Made by a program: the position numbers and the translations under genes. Below, piece by piece: positions 44,463 to 56,683 of a stretch of 64,000 nt of DNA. This stretch comes from Miscanthus floridulus (lineage: Eukaryota; Streptophyta; Magnoliopsida; Poales; Poaceae). Numbering within the stretch: position 1 is the first letter of the stretch; each line of letters begins with the position of its first letter. The stretch spans positions 10,107,707 to 10,171,706 of the forward strand of contig NC_089581.1 of assembly GCF_019320115.1 (NCBI RefSeq). Reading direction: 5' to 3'. The notes under the pieces are model-generated. The model worked only from the letters and a program-made list of their open reading frames with translations, was not told where the DNA came from and did not search any database.

Positions 44463-47400
44463 ATGGAGGCGGTCCAGACGGTACGCGATCTGATCCGCCT
44501 TTTCCTCGTCTCTTCTCTCTTCTCTCTTCTCCCACGCGCGCGCGTGTACGTGTGTCTGCCTGTCATCCCTTTTGTTTGGGTCGGTCTGGAATTCTGAATC
44601 GGGCTGTTCATCCGCTCGCTCTCACGTTCTCTTGCGCTGGCTTGATTGTTTCATCCGTTGTTTGTGTGCGTCGGAACAAGATCATATTTACTTTCCACGT
44701 TTGTATGCGTTGTTTGCTTACTGGCTGTTCAATTCCAAGTCTTACTTGGTCAAGAATTGTCTGCGGTTCCCCGATCAAAAAAAAAAAAAAAGAATTGTCT
44801 GCGGTTTTCTGAATTCTCTCACACAATCACCAATCCAGTTGCTCACCGCAACAGCGTTCACTTACTAATTCATCAGAACTACTGTTACTGGAACTGCTGT
44901 ATATTTTTTTATAAGAAAAAAAAAAACTAGAGCTATCGTGTCTTATTTGTCAGAGTTCTCGCCGCTCATATGTGGTCAGTTTGTGTTTGAAATCTGATGA
45001 CTCTGGTCAGGGGATTCAATTCCAGTGGCCACTGGGTTCTAGTTCTAAGCCTAGCATCTTTTCTCATTTTCATGCCCATTATTTCAATTCGATCAGGCTC
45101 TCTGTATCAGCAAATCTGATCCCATCATTTGCGTCAACCTGTGACTACATATTCATTCCATGGAATTCCCAGCACTGAAGTCAACACTGAGCCTATCATT
45201 CTGATCAATTTGTTCGGTTCTCCAGTGTTGCCATCACCTTTCCTATCATCAGATGTTGAACTACACTGAAAAATCTGAATTCTGAATCCGAAAACTTGCT
45301 GCAGGTACCGAGTGAGAGAACGAACCCGCTGCTCAACAGGTCACCCAGTCCATCCGGCGTCGCTCGGCTCCAACCTGACGCCGGCAACGGCGCGGGCTTC
45401 TACGACGGTTCCGCCTATTCTTTCCTCGACACCACCAAGGCCTGCACCACCCGGTTCAGCAGCGGGTCAGTGACGTCCGAGGACTCGCCGGCGCTGACGC
45501 CCAGGCTGCTGTCCTTCAAGTCCAGCTCCAGCCCGGACAACTGCTCCTCCTCCGCCGAATGGCCCGACCGTGCGGCGGCGTCGCGCTCCAACCGGTACCG
45601 TCTTCGACGCGAACGCGCAGGCCCGGTGCGCCGAGTACCTGGACCTGACGAGGGTGGAGGTGGATGCGCAGCTGGGCAAGCTCAAGGGGGGTGTCACCGG
45701 CCTGGAGAGCTATGCCTTGCCGGACAACGGCCGTGTGATCGGAGGTGCGCACCTGGGCATGTCGCTTGATGTCATGCTGATTGAGATTGACGAGAGGTTC
45801 AATGCCCTGAAGCTGCTCATGGGTTCCGTGTTCCGGCAGGCGAAGGAGATGCTTGGTTCGGTCAACTCGTCGGTGTCTGATCTGCAGTCGGAGAATGAGC
45901 TGCAGCTGGAAGTCTTCGGTGCCGTCATCGGAGAGTGCGTCAGTGGCCTGCAGGAGGAGCTAGAGAGGAAGCTGTACGAGCAGATTAACATCACAAACAC
46001 CATGAGCAGGAATTGGAAAGAGTCCATAACTCAATTTGCCGCCATGCGCGAAGACCTTGGCGCCCTTTGTAAGCTACTACTGCCTTTAGTACCAGAAGCT
46101 CATATTTCTAACGGCAAGAATGAAAGTCCAGGCAACAGGAGTAACAGATGGAAGTACAATTTCTTTGGAAAGAAATCCAAAGAGGATCGTTCTCCACGCG
46201 CCGAGGACAGCAAGAGTTTCAGGAAGCAAAAATCATTTGGTGCAAAGGATGTGATCTCAGAGAAGTCTGACTTTCGCCATCTCAATGGTATGACTAGAGA
46301 GCAAGTGATAAGCTATTTTAAGTCTGAGATCAGCAAACTGAAAAGGATGCACGAATCAGCATTGCAAGAGAAGACAGAAGAACTGTTCAGGTTGAAACGG
46401 GAGAAGGGGTCACATTCTCTCAAGAATGACATCGAATTTGAACCTTTGAGAAAAAAAATTCCAGAGATTGTATTGAGAATGGACCAAATCATTTCCAAGA
46501 ATATAAAGGTACCTGCAATCTGCATGACCCATGATGAACTTGACGAAAGATGCAGACTGATGAGCAGAATCGATGCTTTGTTTTATGAAAACCAGCATCT
46601 TCGAGGGTTGCTTGCAGATAGGACGAAGGACGTTAAGGCATTATCATCTCAGCTATCTGAAGCCAGTACAGAACTGTCTCTTCAGTTGTCGTCCGAAAGA
46701 AGAGCTCCTGAGACAAATCGACAAAGTTAGAGAAGACTGTGAGGACCTCCGAATTGAATGTGATGTTAGAGAGGGAATGTACCAAACTGTTACAAAACAA
46801 TTGCTTGATGACTACAAGGACAATATGGATGGTGCTGCATTAAATAAAAAAAGGGCCGCAACTCGAACCCGGGACCTTTCGGTCACAGACGGCTACCGCT
46901 TGCACCAGGACAATATGGATGGTGCTGCACTAAATCTTAGTGCAAAATTGTCTTCACTTGAATCTGCAGTCTCTGAAAAGGATAAGGCATTATGTCTATA
47001 TAACGAAGAAAATCACAGGTTAAAGGTGAAGTTAGCAGAGTTAGAAAAGGAGCGCTTGATCCATGATCACCAGGAAGGTCCAGAAGTCATAAAACAAGAG
47101 AGTACAGAAATTGTTCTACGTGACATTGAGGTCGAGCCTCGCACATCGCCGAGAAGATCAAATGGGAATGATTTGCAGTATGATGAGCTTGTGAAACTAA
47201 ACTCAAGCTTAGAGCAAACATCAGGTGTCCTCAAGGAAATGGACAATACAAATATGGATCGTAGTAGTAGCCTCACTAGGAATGAGCAAGAAAAGCAGCT
47301 GGAGTGCATTTTAGTATCTATCATGAAATTATCAAAAGAATTTGTAGAGATTGAGAAAAAATTGTCAGCAGAAAGAACTGAGAGCAGGTTTGTTTTTGTC

Positions 47401-48000
47401 CATCTTCATTACACATGCTTCCCGGGCATTTTCATTTCCTTTTCAAAAACACGATTCTGATGTCGAGCATATTCGTTTCAGGTCAGAGGATTTGAGTGAT
47501 CACTGCAGCCACATGATCAGACAAGCCGTGGTACTAACAAAAATAGGGCTCTGGTATAAACGAATGATTGAAGCGAGGCGTTCTGAGCTCCCAAAGGCTG
47601 AAGCCAAGGTACTTTTAGAATTGAACTTCTGTTTGACTGCAAGAACACGTGATATATAATTACATAAGTTCATCATGCAGAAACTCTGAGATGTTTTCGA
47701 TGTGATCAGGTTATGATATTGGGCGACAGGATCACTGCACAGTTAAGCCTTCTTCAAAAGATATATTTAACTCTTGATCATTACTCTCCTACCTTGCAGC
47801 ATCATCCTGGTGTAAGTACCTCAGTTGGAGATGGCTTGCATTCTTTGCATCCATGTATTTTGCAATGACCAGTATAATATTCAGAACATCACAAACATTA
47901 ACATGGTTGCCTTTGTATGCAGCTGCTAGACGCTTTCTTAAAGACATGCAAGCTTGTTGCAGATTTGAGAAGTAAACAGAACGAAGACGATACAACATGA
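44463..48000 (+). CDS. WAP: WPP-domain-associated coiled-coil protein, frameshifted
   Basis: Exons 44463-44480, 45305-47387, 47482-47608, 47710-47811 and 47923-48000 give about 800 codons. The large exon 2 changes frame twice: near 45590 (between ASRSN and GTVFDANAQ) and near 46695 (between LSLQLSS and EELLRQIDK). Both shifts are +1 in the same direction. Protein features: Ser-rich N-terminus, long heptad-like coiled coil, and the conserved C-terminal block KAEAKVMILGDRITAQL, LDHYSPTLQHHPG. WAP-type proteins bind WPP-domain proteins at the nuclear envelope or Golgi (family knowledge). A 90-bp SINE insertion with its duplication adds 30 codons in frame (46817-46906 region). The gene is either a recent pseudogene or carries assembly errors; short introns cannot bridge the shifts. 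Confidence 0.82.
46846..46906 (-). mobile_element. Truncated tRNA-derived SINE in WAP coding exon
   Basis: The minus strand reads GGTGCAAGCGGTAGC (A-box-like), GGTCCCGGGTTCGAGT (B-box) and a T7 tail. It is flanked by a 29-bp duplication starting AGGACAATATGGATGG and ending TGCA(T/C)TAAAT. The shift between copies is exactly 90 bases, so the reading frame is kept without a stop. Confidence 0.85.
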
Positions 48001-49129
48001 ATGGCGAATGAGGTGGCGGTATGTGAGATCTCCCTTGGTAGCTAATGTTCCTCATGTGCTTATCCATGTTTCACATCTGCAGTTGCAGACCAAGTGAAGG
48101 ATTCTATTGAATTGAGTTTTCAGAATTTAGATCCTGATTTGCTGTATATCTTAGTATCAAGTGAGCCAACAGCTGCCTTGCTGATTTTATGCAATGCAAA
48201 TGGTAGCTGTTTCTATCTGCAATGATGGCCAGAAATCTGAAACCACGTACAGGACAGAAGATATGTACAGATGGCATTGTGCTCACGTGCTTGTTGGTTA
48301 GGGAATAGGGTTGTTACTTGTTTAGTTAGCAGCCTAGGCCATAGAAAATAATGTATTGGATGATTATCTCACTCAGACCAAATAGAGAAGATGTTAACCA
48401 CATTGTAAGCATAAAATTTATCTATCCTCACTCTGTGTTCATTAGTATCTTTCCTCCATCTAGACTGATGGTATGGTATTGCTACTCACTGGACGCGCTC
48501 ATGGTCAACGCACAGTAGAATGTCGGAGACAAAAACAATGGAGATTTTTGCCAAACCGGGGTGGATGTCTTCTGAGTTCTGGTAGGTTTAGTGCTTAGTT
48601 TGCTATCCTCCTACTTTATTCGGAAAAGCTGCACCCCGAGCGTCCGGCCCTCTCAAAAATACTGGACAGACTCTAGCTTATCTCAACCATTCATTCTCTA
48701 CGTTAATTTTTATTAATTTATTTCTCAGCCTTCCATTGACACCTTCTCCTGCTCTACCTCTTCTTCAGACTTGCATCCGCTCGTGACTTGCCCCACTCCA
48801 TCCCGCCGCGCCCCTTTTCCCCACCGCGCACCGTCCCTTTGCGGCGCCGTGCGCTCCTCCCCACCGCCCCATCCCCTCCCGTGCCCTACTCCATCTCGCC
48901 TGTCGCGGCCGTGGCATCACCGGGCCACCACCAACCCAATGCCACCCGTAGGAGGTCGTCTCCGGCCTTTACATCATCTTATGCAGTCGCCGAAGACACC
49001 ATGGCAAGAAGGGAAGTCCGGCAGCGGAAGTGTACGCTGGGCCGTTGTTCTGGATGCCCTCCTGATCCGAGCTTGCTGGCTACTGCAATTCCCCACCAGG
49101 TAGGCCATGCCCACCGGCGACCGACGCTG
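48001..49129. other. WAP 3' UTR and intergenic DNA
   Basis: 48001-48400 is probable 3' UTR. 48700-49120 is C-rich with CTCC/CCGCC tracts and open frames in several registers; no family recognised. Confidence 0.3.
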
Positions 49130-49525
49130 TATTCAAGTGTTTTAGGCGTTTTCAGATATGTTGCAAGCCTATATTTTAAGTGTTTCAGTTGTTTCATAGG
49201 TATGTTTCAAGTGTTTCATATGGATGTTGCAAAGTAGATTGGAATGTTGCATATGTTGCAGTGATTGCACACGTATGTTGTAAGCGTTTGTTCCCAATGT
49301 TTCATCTGTTTTTTCAGACGTATGTTCCAAGTGTGTTTATCTGGATGTTGCATATATTTCGTACATATGTTGCAAGTATTTTATCTGGGTGTACGTATGT
49401 TTGCAATGATTTTTAAGTATTTCAGGTGTTTTTGCAAGTGTTTCAGACGTATGTTGCAAGTGTTTCAGCTATTTCTAACAGATGTTGCATGTGTTACATC
49501 TAGACGTTGCAAAAGTAGATTGAGA
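49130..49525 (+). repeat. Degenerate ATGTTGCA / TGTTTCA repeat array
   Basis: Some 12-15 imperfect copies of units like GTATGTTGCAAGTGTTTCA or GGATGTTGCATATGTT follow one another. This is a known type of grass intergenic repeat, often at transposon ends. It is not a CRISPR: units are divergent and have no constant spacers. Confidence 0.6.
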
Positions 49526-50351
49526 TGTTGCGAGCAGGCGAGAGAAATGGGCGTAGACGGTTGTGTGGCCGCAGGCGGTCCCCACGTGCGTGCAGGAAGA
49601 AGAGGCGGGCGAGGGCGGTCCCCACAGAGCGGCACGGGCAAACAGACGGGCGAGCAGCACAACAGGCCAGCGGCCACGGGCGTCCGTCGCGCGCTAGCAG
49701 TTCCCAACTTACTTCATTTGCTTTTTATGAGCTCTTCAAATCCAGCCAGACGCTTAACTGTAATGATTGATTGGTTGAGTGCAAAAATCATACGGAGGTC
49801 GAAGTAAAATTTCCTTTTTTTTCTAAGAAAAAGTTTGATGCCGTTGGCTCAAGAGTTATAACTACGATATAAGCATTAGGTAAATTATGGAAGAAACGAG
49901 CTTACACATGACACAACCTATGTGGAAACGCTGAAATAGTCCATCAACGTTGCAGTCAACGATCTAGGAATTTGTAAGCAGTCTCACATGCACGGTACGA
50001 CACGGCACGGTCGGGCCCATATTTTATTGCAGTGGGCTTCTAGCCTGTGATCCCCTGCTCGGCCCATTGTTTGAAGGCCCAGTTAATATCCAGGGGAAAA
50101 GAGGAGGCAGTGCGTCCGAGTCCGACTGATAGCGCAAGCAGGGGATACGAAATACGATTATACGCGGCGACTTTCACTCCCGTCCCACAGTCGCCGCCGT
50201 CGGCCGCGCGCGCCGCCGTCTCGCCACGGTTCGTCTCTCCCTCTACCTCCGTCCCCTCGCTGAGCTCGGTTTCTGTTCAATTTTCGCGCTCCCTCCCCCT
50301 CGCATCTGACACTCGCGACGCGACCCTCCAGAACTGAATCGCGCTCTGTTG
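49526..50351. other. Intergenic and HDH promoter region
   Basis: 49540-49680 is GC-rich. The HDH leader (about 50040-50351) contains GGGCCCA, GGGCTT and GGCCCA site II-like motifs near 50013-50082, and C-rich tracts. No separate gene is supported. Confidence 0.35.
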
Positions 50352-53300
50352 ATGGGCAGCTTGCGCGCCCCGCCGGCGCCGGCGCCGCTCGTCGCAAGCA
50401 CTAGGGTTGCCTTCCGTTCTGGGATTCGCTTTTCCTCCGACACAGTCCTCAAATACAGAGGTGCGCGCTTGTTGGTCTATATTTATTTTTTTCTGTTGCT
50501 TGCTCTCCTCCGCCTGCCCCTGCCAGCCACGTGTTCCTAAAGGTTCGTTAGGACTCTGTTTCATGGAATCGCGCATTGCTTGCTGATTTTCAGGGTTAAC
50601 TACCAGTAGCGCGATGAAGTCTTATAGGCTATCCGAGCTCAGCGACGCCGAGTTTAGCGGCCTCAAGGCTCGTCCCCGGATCGATTTCTCGTCCATATTT
50701 GGCACGGTGAGATGACACCGAGATTACTGATGGTGTTGAAGTCCAGTATTGTCTCATTTCATAGCCTGATAACCATGAGATTCTGTCCTGTGCAATTAGG
50801 TGAATCCAATCGTTGAGGATGTCCGTGTTAGAGGTGATGCAGCAGTTAAGCAGTAAGTGTTGCTGTTATGGATGGCCTTTTCTTGGACGACATGGTAATT
50901 GTGCTTAATTTTCTGGGTTTGTTTTTTTCAGCTACACAGAAAAGTTTGACAAGGTTACGCTCGATGATGTTGTCGTTCGTGTTAGCGATCTTCCAGATGC
51001 AGAGGTAATTGTCTTGTTATCTGCAACTGAGTTCTGCAATTCATTAGTTCAAATCATGTAGTAGGTAAAAATTTGATGTTGCTCCACACATCATGTTGTT
51101 CCTTCTCTTTGGACTTCTGGTCTGATGTGATGCATGTCCATGCAGTGTTGAACATGTTTGTCTAGGATGACATGTTATAAGATTGTTAGTTGCTTATTTC
51201 TTCAATAGCATCTTCCAACTCTAGCTTTATCTACTCGCAATCAGAGTTTGCTAATCCTTACAAATATGTGCGACTGATGTTAATAAGTTTAATTTAAATT
51301 TGTTTAACTGCAAATGTTGCTTATGTATATGTTATTTCCCCTATTCGTGAGTTTGATTGTCTTACCTACATAAATACTGTAGCTTGATCCAGCTGTGAAG
51401 GAAGCCTTCGATGTTGCATATGACAACATATATGCCTTCCATGTTTCACAAAAATTACCCGAGAAGACAGTTGAAAATATGAAAGTAAGAGATGGCTCAA
51501 TGTTTCCATTTGTAAAGTTTCACCTTTTCTATACACTCTACATTAATTACATATGCCCTTTTCGTCAATATATGAAGGGGGTAAGATGTAAGAGAATAAC
51601 AAGGTGCATTGGTTCTGTCGGGCTGTATGTCCCAGGTGGCACTGCAGTCTTGCCTTCAACTGCATTGATGCTTGCTGTGGTATGCTTGCCTCTACTCAAA
51701 TCCTCTCAACTGAATTAATTTAATTAATTCACTGTTTTAAGCTTTTGAAGGGCGGGCCTGGTGCAAGCGGTAGAGTCTTACCGCCTGTGACCAGAAGGTC
51801 CCGGGTTCGAGTCGTGGTCTCCTCGCATTGCACAGGCGAGGGTAAGGCTTGCCATTAACACCCTTCCCCAGACCCTGCACAGAGCGGGAGTTCTCTACAC
51901 TGGTGTCGGTGTTTTGGACCGGCGGGCCCTCAACCAACTAGTGAATTTGTACTGCGTGCCCCTAATCCCGGATGGTGATGCAAAGAGACACAAGGTTTAT
52001 ATTGGTTCAGGCAATAGGTGCCCTACGTCCAGTCTGAGAGATCGATCTTGTATTCCTTACACCGAGGTGCTTGTAGTAGGGGTTTACAAGCAAGGCGAGA
52101 GAGGGAACTAGCCCCTAGGTCTCTGCGTGGAACGGCGTGGGGTGCTTGAGATGTTGATCTCTTGCGGTGAGGAAGTGAATGTGTGTGTGCGTGTTCGTCT
52201 ATCTCGTATGTCCTCGTCTATCTGTGCCTGCGTCTATGCGTGAGTTCGTGAACTCGTGAGCCCGTGTCTAGAAACGGCCCCAGTCACTCCCTTTTATAGT
52301 TGAAGGGGGGGACAGGGGTGATACATGGGGTTGCTACGTAGCATCGTGTGAACAGAGGCGGCATGTCCGAGCCCTGTAGCTTGTCGCTGTGGCGGCATGG
52401 TCAGTGAAGCGGTCTTGTCCTTGATGCACTAGAGCGACGCGCCGGTCACGCCCGATCCTGTGCGACGTGGGGGCTCCAGTGATAGCTTGACGCAGGGCAT
52501 GGCGGACGTCGTGCCGGTCGCTGTGTGTTGACAGTGTAAAGAGCCGAGGCTCAGTTGGTGCCGAGGCCGAGCCATCGTGGGGGGCTCGGTGGGCACGAAT
52601 CCCGAGGCTGCCGAGACCCTGAAGTGGATTGCCGAGGTCCGGAGGGAGCAGTTGGTCCTACACACTGATTCCGAGGCTACAGGTACCCGGACTTGACTCC
52701 CCACGCCGCGCTGTCCTCGGAGCAGGGGTTAGGTAGCATAGTGCAGTACGGGCATCAGTCGTGGGCACAGTGCTGAGCACAGCGACCGGTAACCCCTGCC
52801 CTGTCCTGTCCCGGACGACATGGTGTTGATGCGACTCCCATCTCGTTGGTCACTCCGCTGTGTCGAGCCGTCGTCTGGCTGACATCGCGGGAGTGGTTGG
52901 TCGCGTTAGTTGGACGTGACGTTCTGTCAGGGAAATCGGTCGAGGCGGAGGCGACGGGGCTGTCGCCGAGCCGGCCTCGAGCGAGACGGAGAATCGGTTC
53001 CCCATCCGAGGCCTTACGTGCGAGGCCTCGAGCGAGACGGAGAATGCGAGACGGAGAATCGGTTCCCCATCCGAGGCCTTACGTGCGAGGCCTCGAGTGA
53101 GACAGAGAATCAGTTACTCGTCCAAGGCCTTACGTGCGAGGCCTCGAGCAAGACGCAGAATCGGTACCCCGTCCGAGGCCTTACGTGCGAGGCCTCGAGC
53201 GAGACGGAGAATCGGTTACTCGTCCGAGGCCTTACGTGCGAGGCCTCGAGCGAGACAGAGAATCGGTACCCCGTCCGAGGCCTTTCGTGCGAGGCCTCGA

Positions 53301-55584
53301 GCGAGGCGGAGAATCAGTTACTCGTCCGAGGCCTTACGTGCGAGGCCTCGAGCGAGATGGAGAATCGGTACCCCGTCCGAGGCCTTTTGTGCGAGGCCTC
53401 GAGCGAGGCGGAGAATTGGTTGCCTCGGACAAGGTGGGGGTTAGCCAGTAGTTGTCTCTTGGCTTTGATTTTGACAGGGTCTAAGCGATTTTTTTTGTTT
53501 TTGCTTAGGGGACCCCTTTTTATGGTACCCGACAACTGGGTACGCCCTTTTTTTTACTGTTTGAAGCTTTTCATATAGTTCTTCTTTCTGCCAGCCTGCA
53601 CAGATTGCTGGATGCAAAACTATTGTTCTTGCCACACCACCTAGCCGTGATGGTAGCATATGCAAGGTACACTTGAGGGACATGAAACTGCACTAGTATT
53701 CTTTTTTTCAAATAATTGTTGATCGAGCACTATATACTTGTCTTGTTTCCTGCAGGAGGTTCTTTACTGTGCAAAGAAAGCTGGTGTGACACACATATTG
53801 AAAGCCGGAGGAGCTCAGGTACTAGAATATTTTGAGATTGTCTTGTGCTTCATTATTTAGTTCAGTGCTCTTAATGTTGTTTACTTTCAGGCAATCTCAG
53901 CAATGGCATGGGGAACTGCGTCGTGCCCAAAGGTATTTGAAGTATATAAACCTATCGATTACATGTTTAAAATCAGTAGTAATCTTTTGTGTCTATATAC
54001 TGGCCTTTATTTAATATATTGCCTTGCTTGTTAAATAATTCTCATAGAACTTAATAAACTGCAGCATTTTTACTGGGCATGCCCTGCTCTTAGTGCTTTA
54101 AACTCTGCCCAAAACAACTGTTAACATATGGAGATGTTGACTCACCAAGTTCCACAACAATTATTTATGTTTTCTGTATTGGGCTATTGGCTATGGACTC
54201 TGATTCGATCGCATAACTTTTGGTAACTTTGTTACTGCGTCCGCAGGTTGAGAAGATTTTTGGGCCTGGTAACCAGTATGTAACAGCTGCTAAAATGATT
54301 CTTCAGGTTTGTTGTTCTTTCATTGTAAAAGTTACCATTATCTTCTTTGCCAAGATATCTTTTCTATATTCAATTATTTTTGTGGTCCTCGCATTGCACA
54401 GGCGAGGGTAAGGCTTGCCACTGACACCCTTCCCCAGACCCCGCACAGATCGGGAGACGCCCTTTTTTTTTAATTCTTCTTTGACTGCAGAACAGTGAAG
54501 CTATGGTATCTATAGACATGCCTGCTGGCCCTTCTGAAGTTTTAGTCATTGCTGATAAATACTCAAACCCAGTTCATGTTGCTGCTGATCTGCTATCTCA
54601 GGTATTCTATTTGTTGCCCTGGTATGATCTGCATTGCTAAATGTGTTCATGTTTGCTATTTAAAAAACTGAATCTTGATAATCCTTCATATATAGAGAAG
54701 TTGTTTTGTGATGCTGAATTCCCTATTGTCGCACATGTTCACGATGTATGTCATTACAGTTAGCTAGTTAAATCTTTTGTAGGCAGAACATGGCCCAGAT
54801 AGTCAGGTTGTTCTAGTTATTGCTGGAGATGGTGTTGATTTGGGTGCCATTGAGGCAGAAGTTAGCAAGCAGTGCAACACGCTTCCAAGAGGTGAATTTG
54901 CTTCAAAAGCACTTAGCCACAGCTTCACTGTGTTCGCTAAAGATATGGTTGAGGTAATTTTTCACCCTTGCTTCCTGCAACGGATGCATCTATGCTGCCC
55001 ATTTGTGTTTTAAGTGCATCACCATTCTACTGTGACCTCAGTGCCTTCCAATTCTGCTGGATATTTCCAAGGAACTTTGACATTTGTTTCTGCTTTTTGC
55101 AGGCGCTATCATTTTCGAATCTGTATGCCCCTGAGCATTTAATCATCAATGTAAAGGATGCTGAGCAGTGGGAGGAGCTTGTCGAGAATGCAGGTAGGCA
55201 TATTTTTTTCATTAGCTTTGGTGTGCTCACATTGATCTTCATGTAGATGCTACTCCATGGCACATATATCTCGAATTCTCGATCTGAATATTTGGTTTCC
55301 GTATTTCAGGGTCAGTTTTCTTGGGCCAATGGACCCCAGAGAGCGTGGGCGATTATGCAAGCGGAACAAACCATGTCCTTCCAACCTATGGTTACGCGAG
55401 GATGTTCAGTGGTGTATCACTGAACTCTTTCCTCAAATACATTACAGTCCAATCCCTAACAGAGGAAGGACTGAGAAAGCTGGGTCCATACGTCGTGAAG
55501 ATGGCCGAAGTGGAAGGGCTAGAGGCGCACAAGAGAGCCGTTACCCTCAGACTGCAAGAGGTTGAGGCCACTGTAACCGTCTAG
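50352..55584 (+). CDS. HDH: Histidinol dehydrogenase, plastid
   Basis: Fourteen exons join in phase to 478 aa: 50352-50460, 50594-50706, 50800-50852, 50932-51004, 51383-51484, 51578-51679, 53595-53666, 53756-53818, 53891-53932, 54247-54306, 54491-54601, 54783-54953, 55103-55193 and 55310-55584. The enzyme oxidises L-histidinol to L-histidine in two NAD-dependent steps, the last reactions of histidine synthesis. The first roughly 35 residues look like a plastid transit peptide. Zn and catalytic residues are all present: Gln and His in [10 protein letters not shown], Glu-His in YAPEHLI, Asp in [12 protein letters not shown], and His in [18 protein letters not shown] and GPGNQYV are also conserved. 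Intron 6 was enlarged to 1.9 kb by a SINE with a solo LTR inside it; intron 10 has another SINE. Exons are intact. Confidence 0.96.
51904..53534 (-). mobile_element. Solo LTR nested in the SINE
   Basis: 1,631 bp with TGTCGG...CCGACA ends and ACTGG on both sides (51899-51903 and 53535-53539). On the minus strand it starts TGTCGGGTACCATAAAAAGG. No internal region or second LTR is present, so it arose by recombination between two LTRs. It contains a 51-bp minisatellite (52971-53415). Confidence 0.85.
52971..53415 (+). repeat. 51-bp minisatellite within the solo LTR
   Basis: About eight copies of a unit containing GAGGCCTCGAGCGAGACGGA, GAATCGGT(T/A)(A/C)C and GTCCGAGGCCTTACGTGC, with one 14-bp extra piece near 53044. 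Since 51 is a multiple of three, each forward frame gives 17-residue peptide repeats that look like a protein but are not. Confidence 0.9.
54382..54471 (+). mobile_element. 5'-truncated SINE in HDH intron 10
   Basis: GTGGTCCTCGCATTGCACAG through CCCCAGACCCCGCACAGATC and a T9 tail matches the body of the SINE at 51747, which lacks nothing but the LTR. The tRNA-like head is missing. Confidence 0.75.
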
Positions 55585-56683
55585 CTGCTGTCATGATCCA
55601 TTGTAATATTCAAACTCGATGTGGGATTTTGGAATTCTTCCCTATTCCTACAGGAACTGAACTATGGATGTCTTCCAAACAGGCTCTGGAATGTTAGAAA
55701 GAGGCGTTTCAACTGGTACAACAAATAATGCTCATTGCAATCTGAAATGTTTCTCGAATAAACTGAGCAGAACTTATTGTATATGTAGTGTTCTCGTATT
55801 AGTTATTTCCCTAGTTGCTTCTGCACCAATTTTTGGATTGTGCATGTGCATCCAATGTGTTTCAAACAGACTGGCAAGCATGTATAAGAATCTGATGGAA
55901 AAGAAACAATAAAATGGCATCGAGCAAAGAGATTTTCGGCAGCAATGCAGTAAGAAAAAGTCTATTTGTCACGCTCAAAGTATAAATTCGGATATGTATA
56001 CCCTAAACTGTTTAATACCAAACAAATTGGTTTTAACGGCGGTTTAGTCCGTGATGGGATAAATTAAACTACATCGACATTTCAGGGATCAAATAACTTT
56101 ACTAAAAAAGTAATACAAGTACTCCGTAAAAAATTATATGTTATTTTGATTTTTCTAAATATATAATTTTATACAATATGTCGGGACATGAAGAGTAATT
56201 TTTTTCAAAAACTTATCCAAATATTATGGACCGCAGTCATTTCAAGGCTTCGATAATGAAAAGCCCAACAAAGGGTCAAAGGCCCGCCTCACCCCATCGG
56301 CCCATCCTGACTCCCGATGCCCTCAAACGAGTCTGCCGTCACACCGAGGCCCCGACTCGTACCGTCGACGCCCGATTCCCTCCGCCTCCGCCTCCGCGCC
56401 GGACCTGACGTCTCTGCTCGCCGAACGCCGGTCGGGGCCGGCGGCGCGCGTGCTCGACAAGGAGCCCAGGCTGCCAGGTCGGTACCGCGGCCAGCGGGCG
56501 CCAGGTGACCAGGCCACCAGCCCTCCGGCGACCGCGACCTGGCTCCAACACTGGTTCAACCACTCCGTCGTGTCGATCCGAAGCTCAACGGCGGCGGCCG
56601 GTGGGATAGTGCGGAGGCGCTGAGGCGGGAGACTGTACCTGGACTGCGCGAGGTAGGGTGGGCGGCGGCGGAAGGAATCACCG
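55585..56683. other. HDH 3' UTR and ARV1 5' region
   Basis: 55585-55900 is probable HDH 3' UTR. 55980-56200 is AT-rich. 56220-56680 is the GC-rich promoter and leader of ARV1, with GGCCC site II-like motifs near 56280-56305. Open frames on the opposite strand appear compositional. Confidence 0.35.

Larger units (their letters stand above)
51747..53555 (+). mobile_element. tRNA-derived SINE split by a solo LTR
   Basis: The head has GGTGCAAGCGGTAGAGTC (A box) and GGTCCCGGGTTCGAGTC (B box). The body CGCATTGCACAGGCGAGGG is shared with 54382-54471. The 3' end is GTACGCCC plus a T-run (about 53540-53555). A 16-bp target duplication ACTGTTT(T/G)AAGCTTTT lies at 51731-51746 and 53556-53571. Without the LTR at 51904-53534 the SINE is about 173 bp. 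Confidence 0.85.

Noticed and set aside
45590..45625. Mini-intron that would repair the first WAP frameshift
   Set aside because: The only GT...AG pair there would give an intron of about 26 bases, too short for plant splicing.
49130..49525. CRISPR-like array of ATGTTGCA repeats
   Set aside because: Units are imperfect and contiguous, with no constant-length spacers, in a plant nuclear genome.
51758..51830. tRNA gene candidate (A box and B box present)
   Set aside because: The sequence continues into a SINE body with target duplication and T tail, and the cloverleaf arms do not close; it is a SINE head.
52910..53578. 222-codon repetitive open frame
   Set aside because: It is the translation of a 51-bp minisatellite inside a solo LTR in an HDH intron; all frames are open because the period is a multiple of three.
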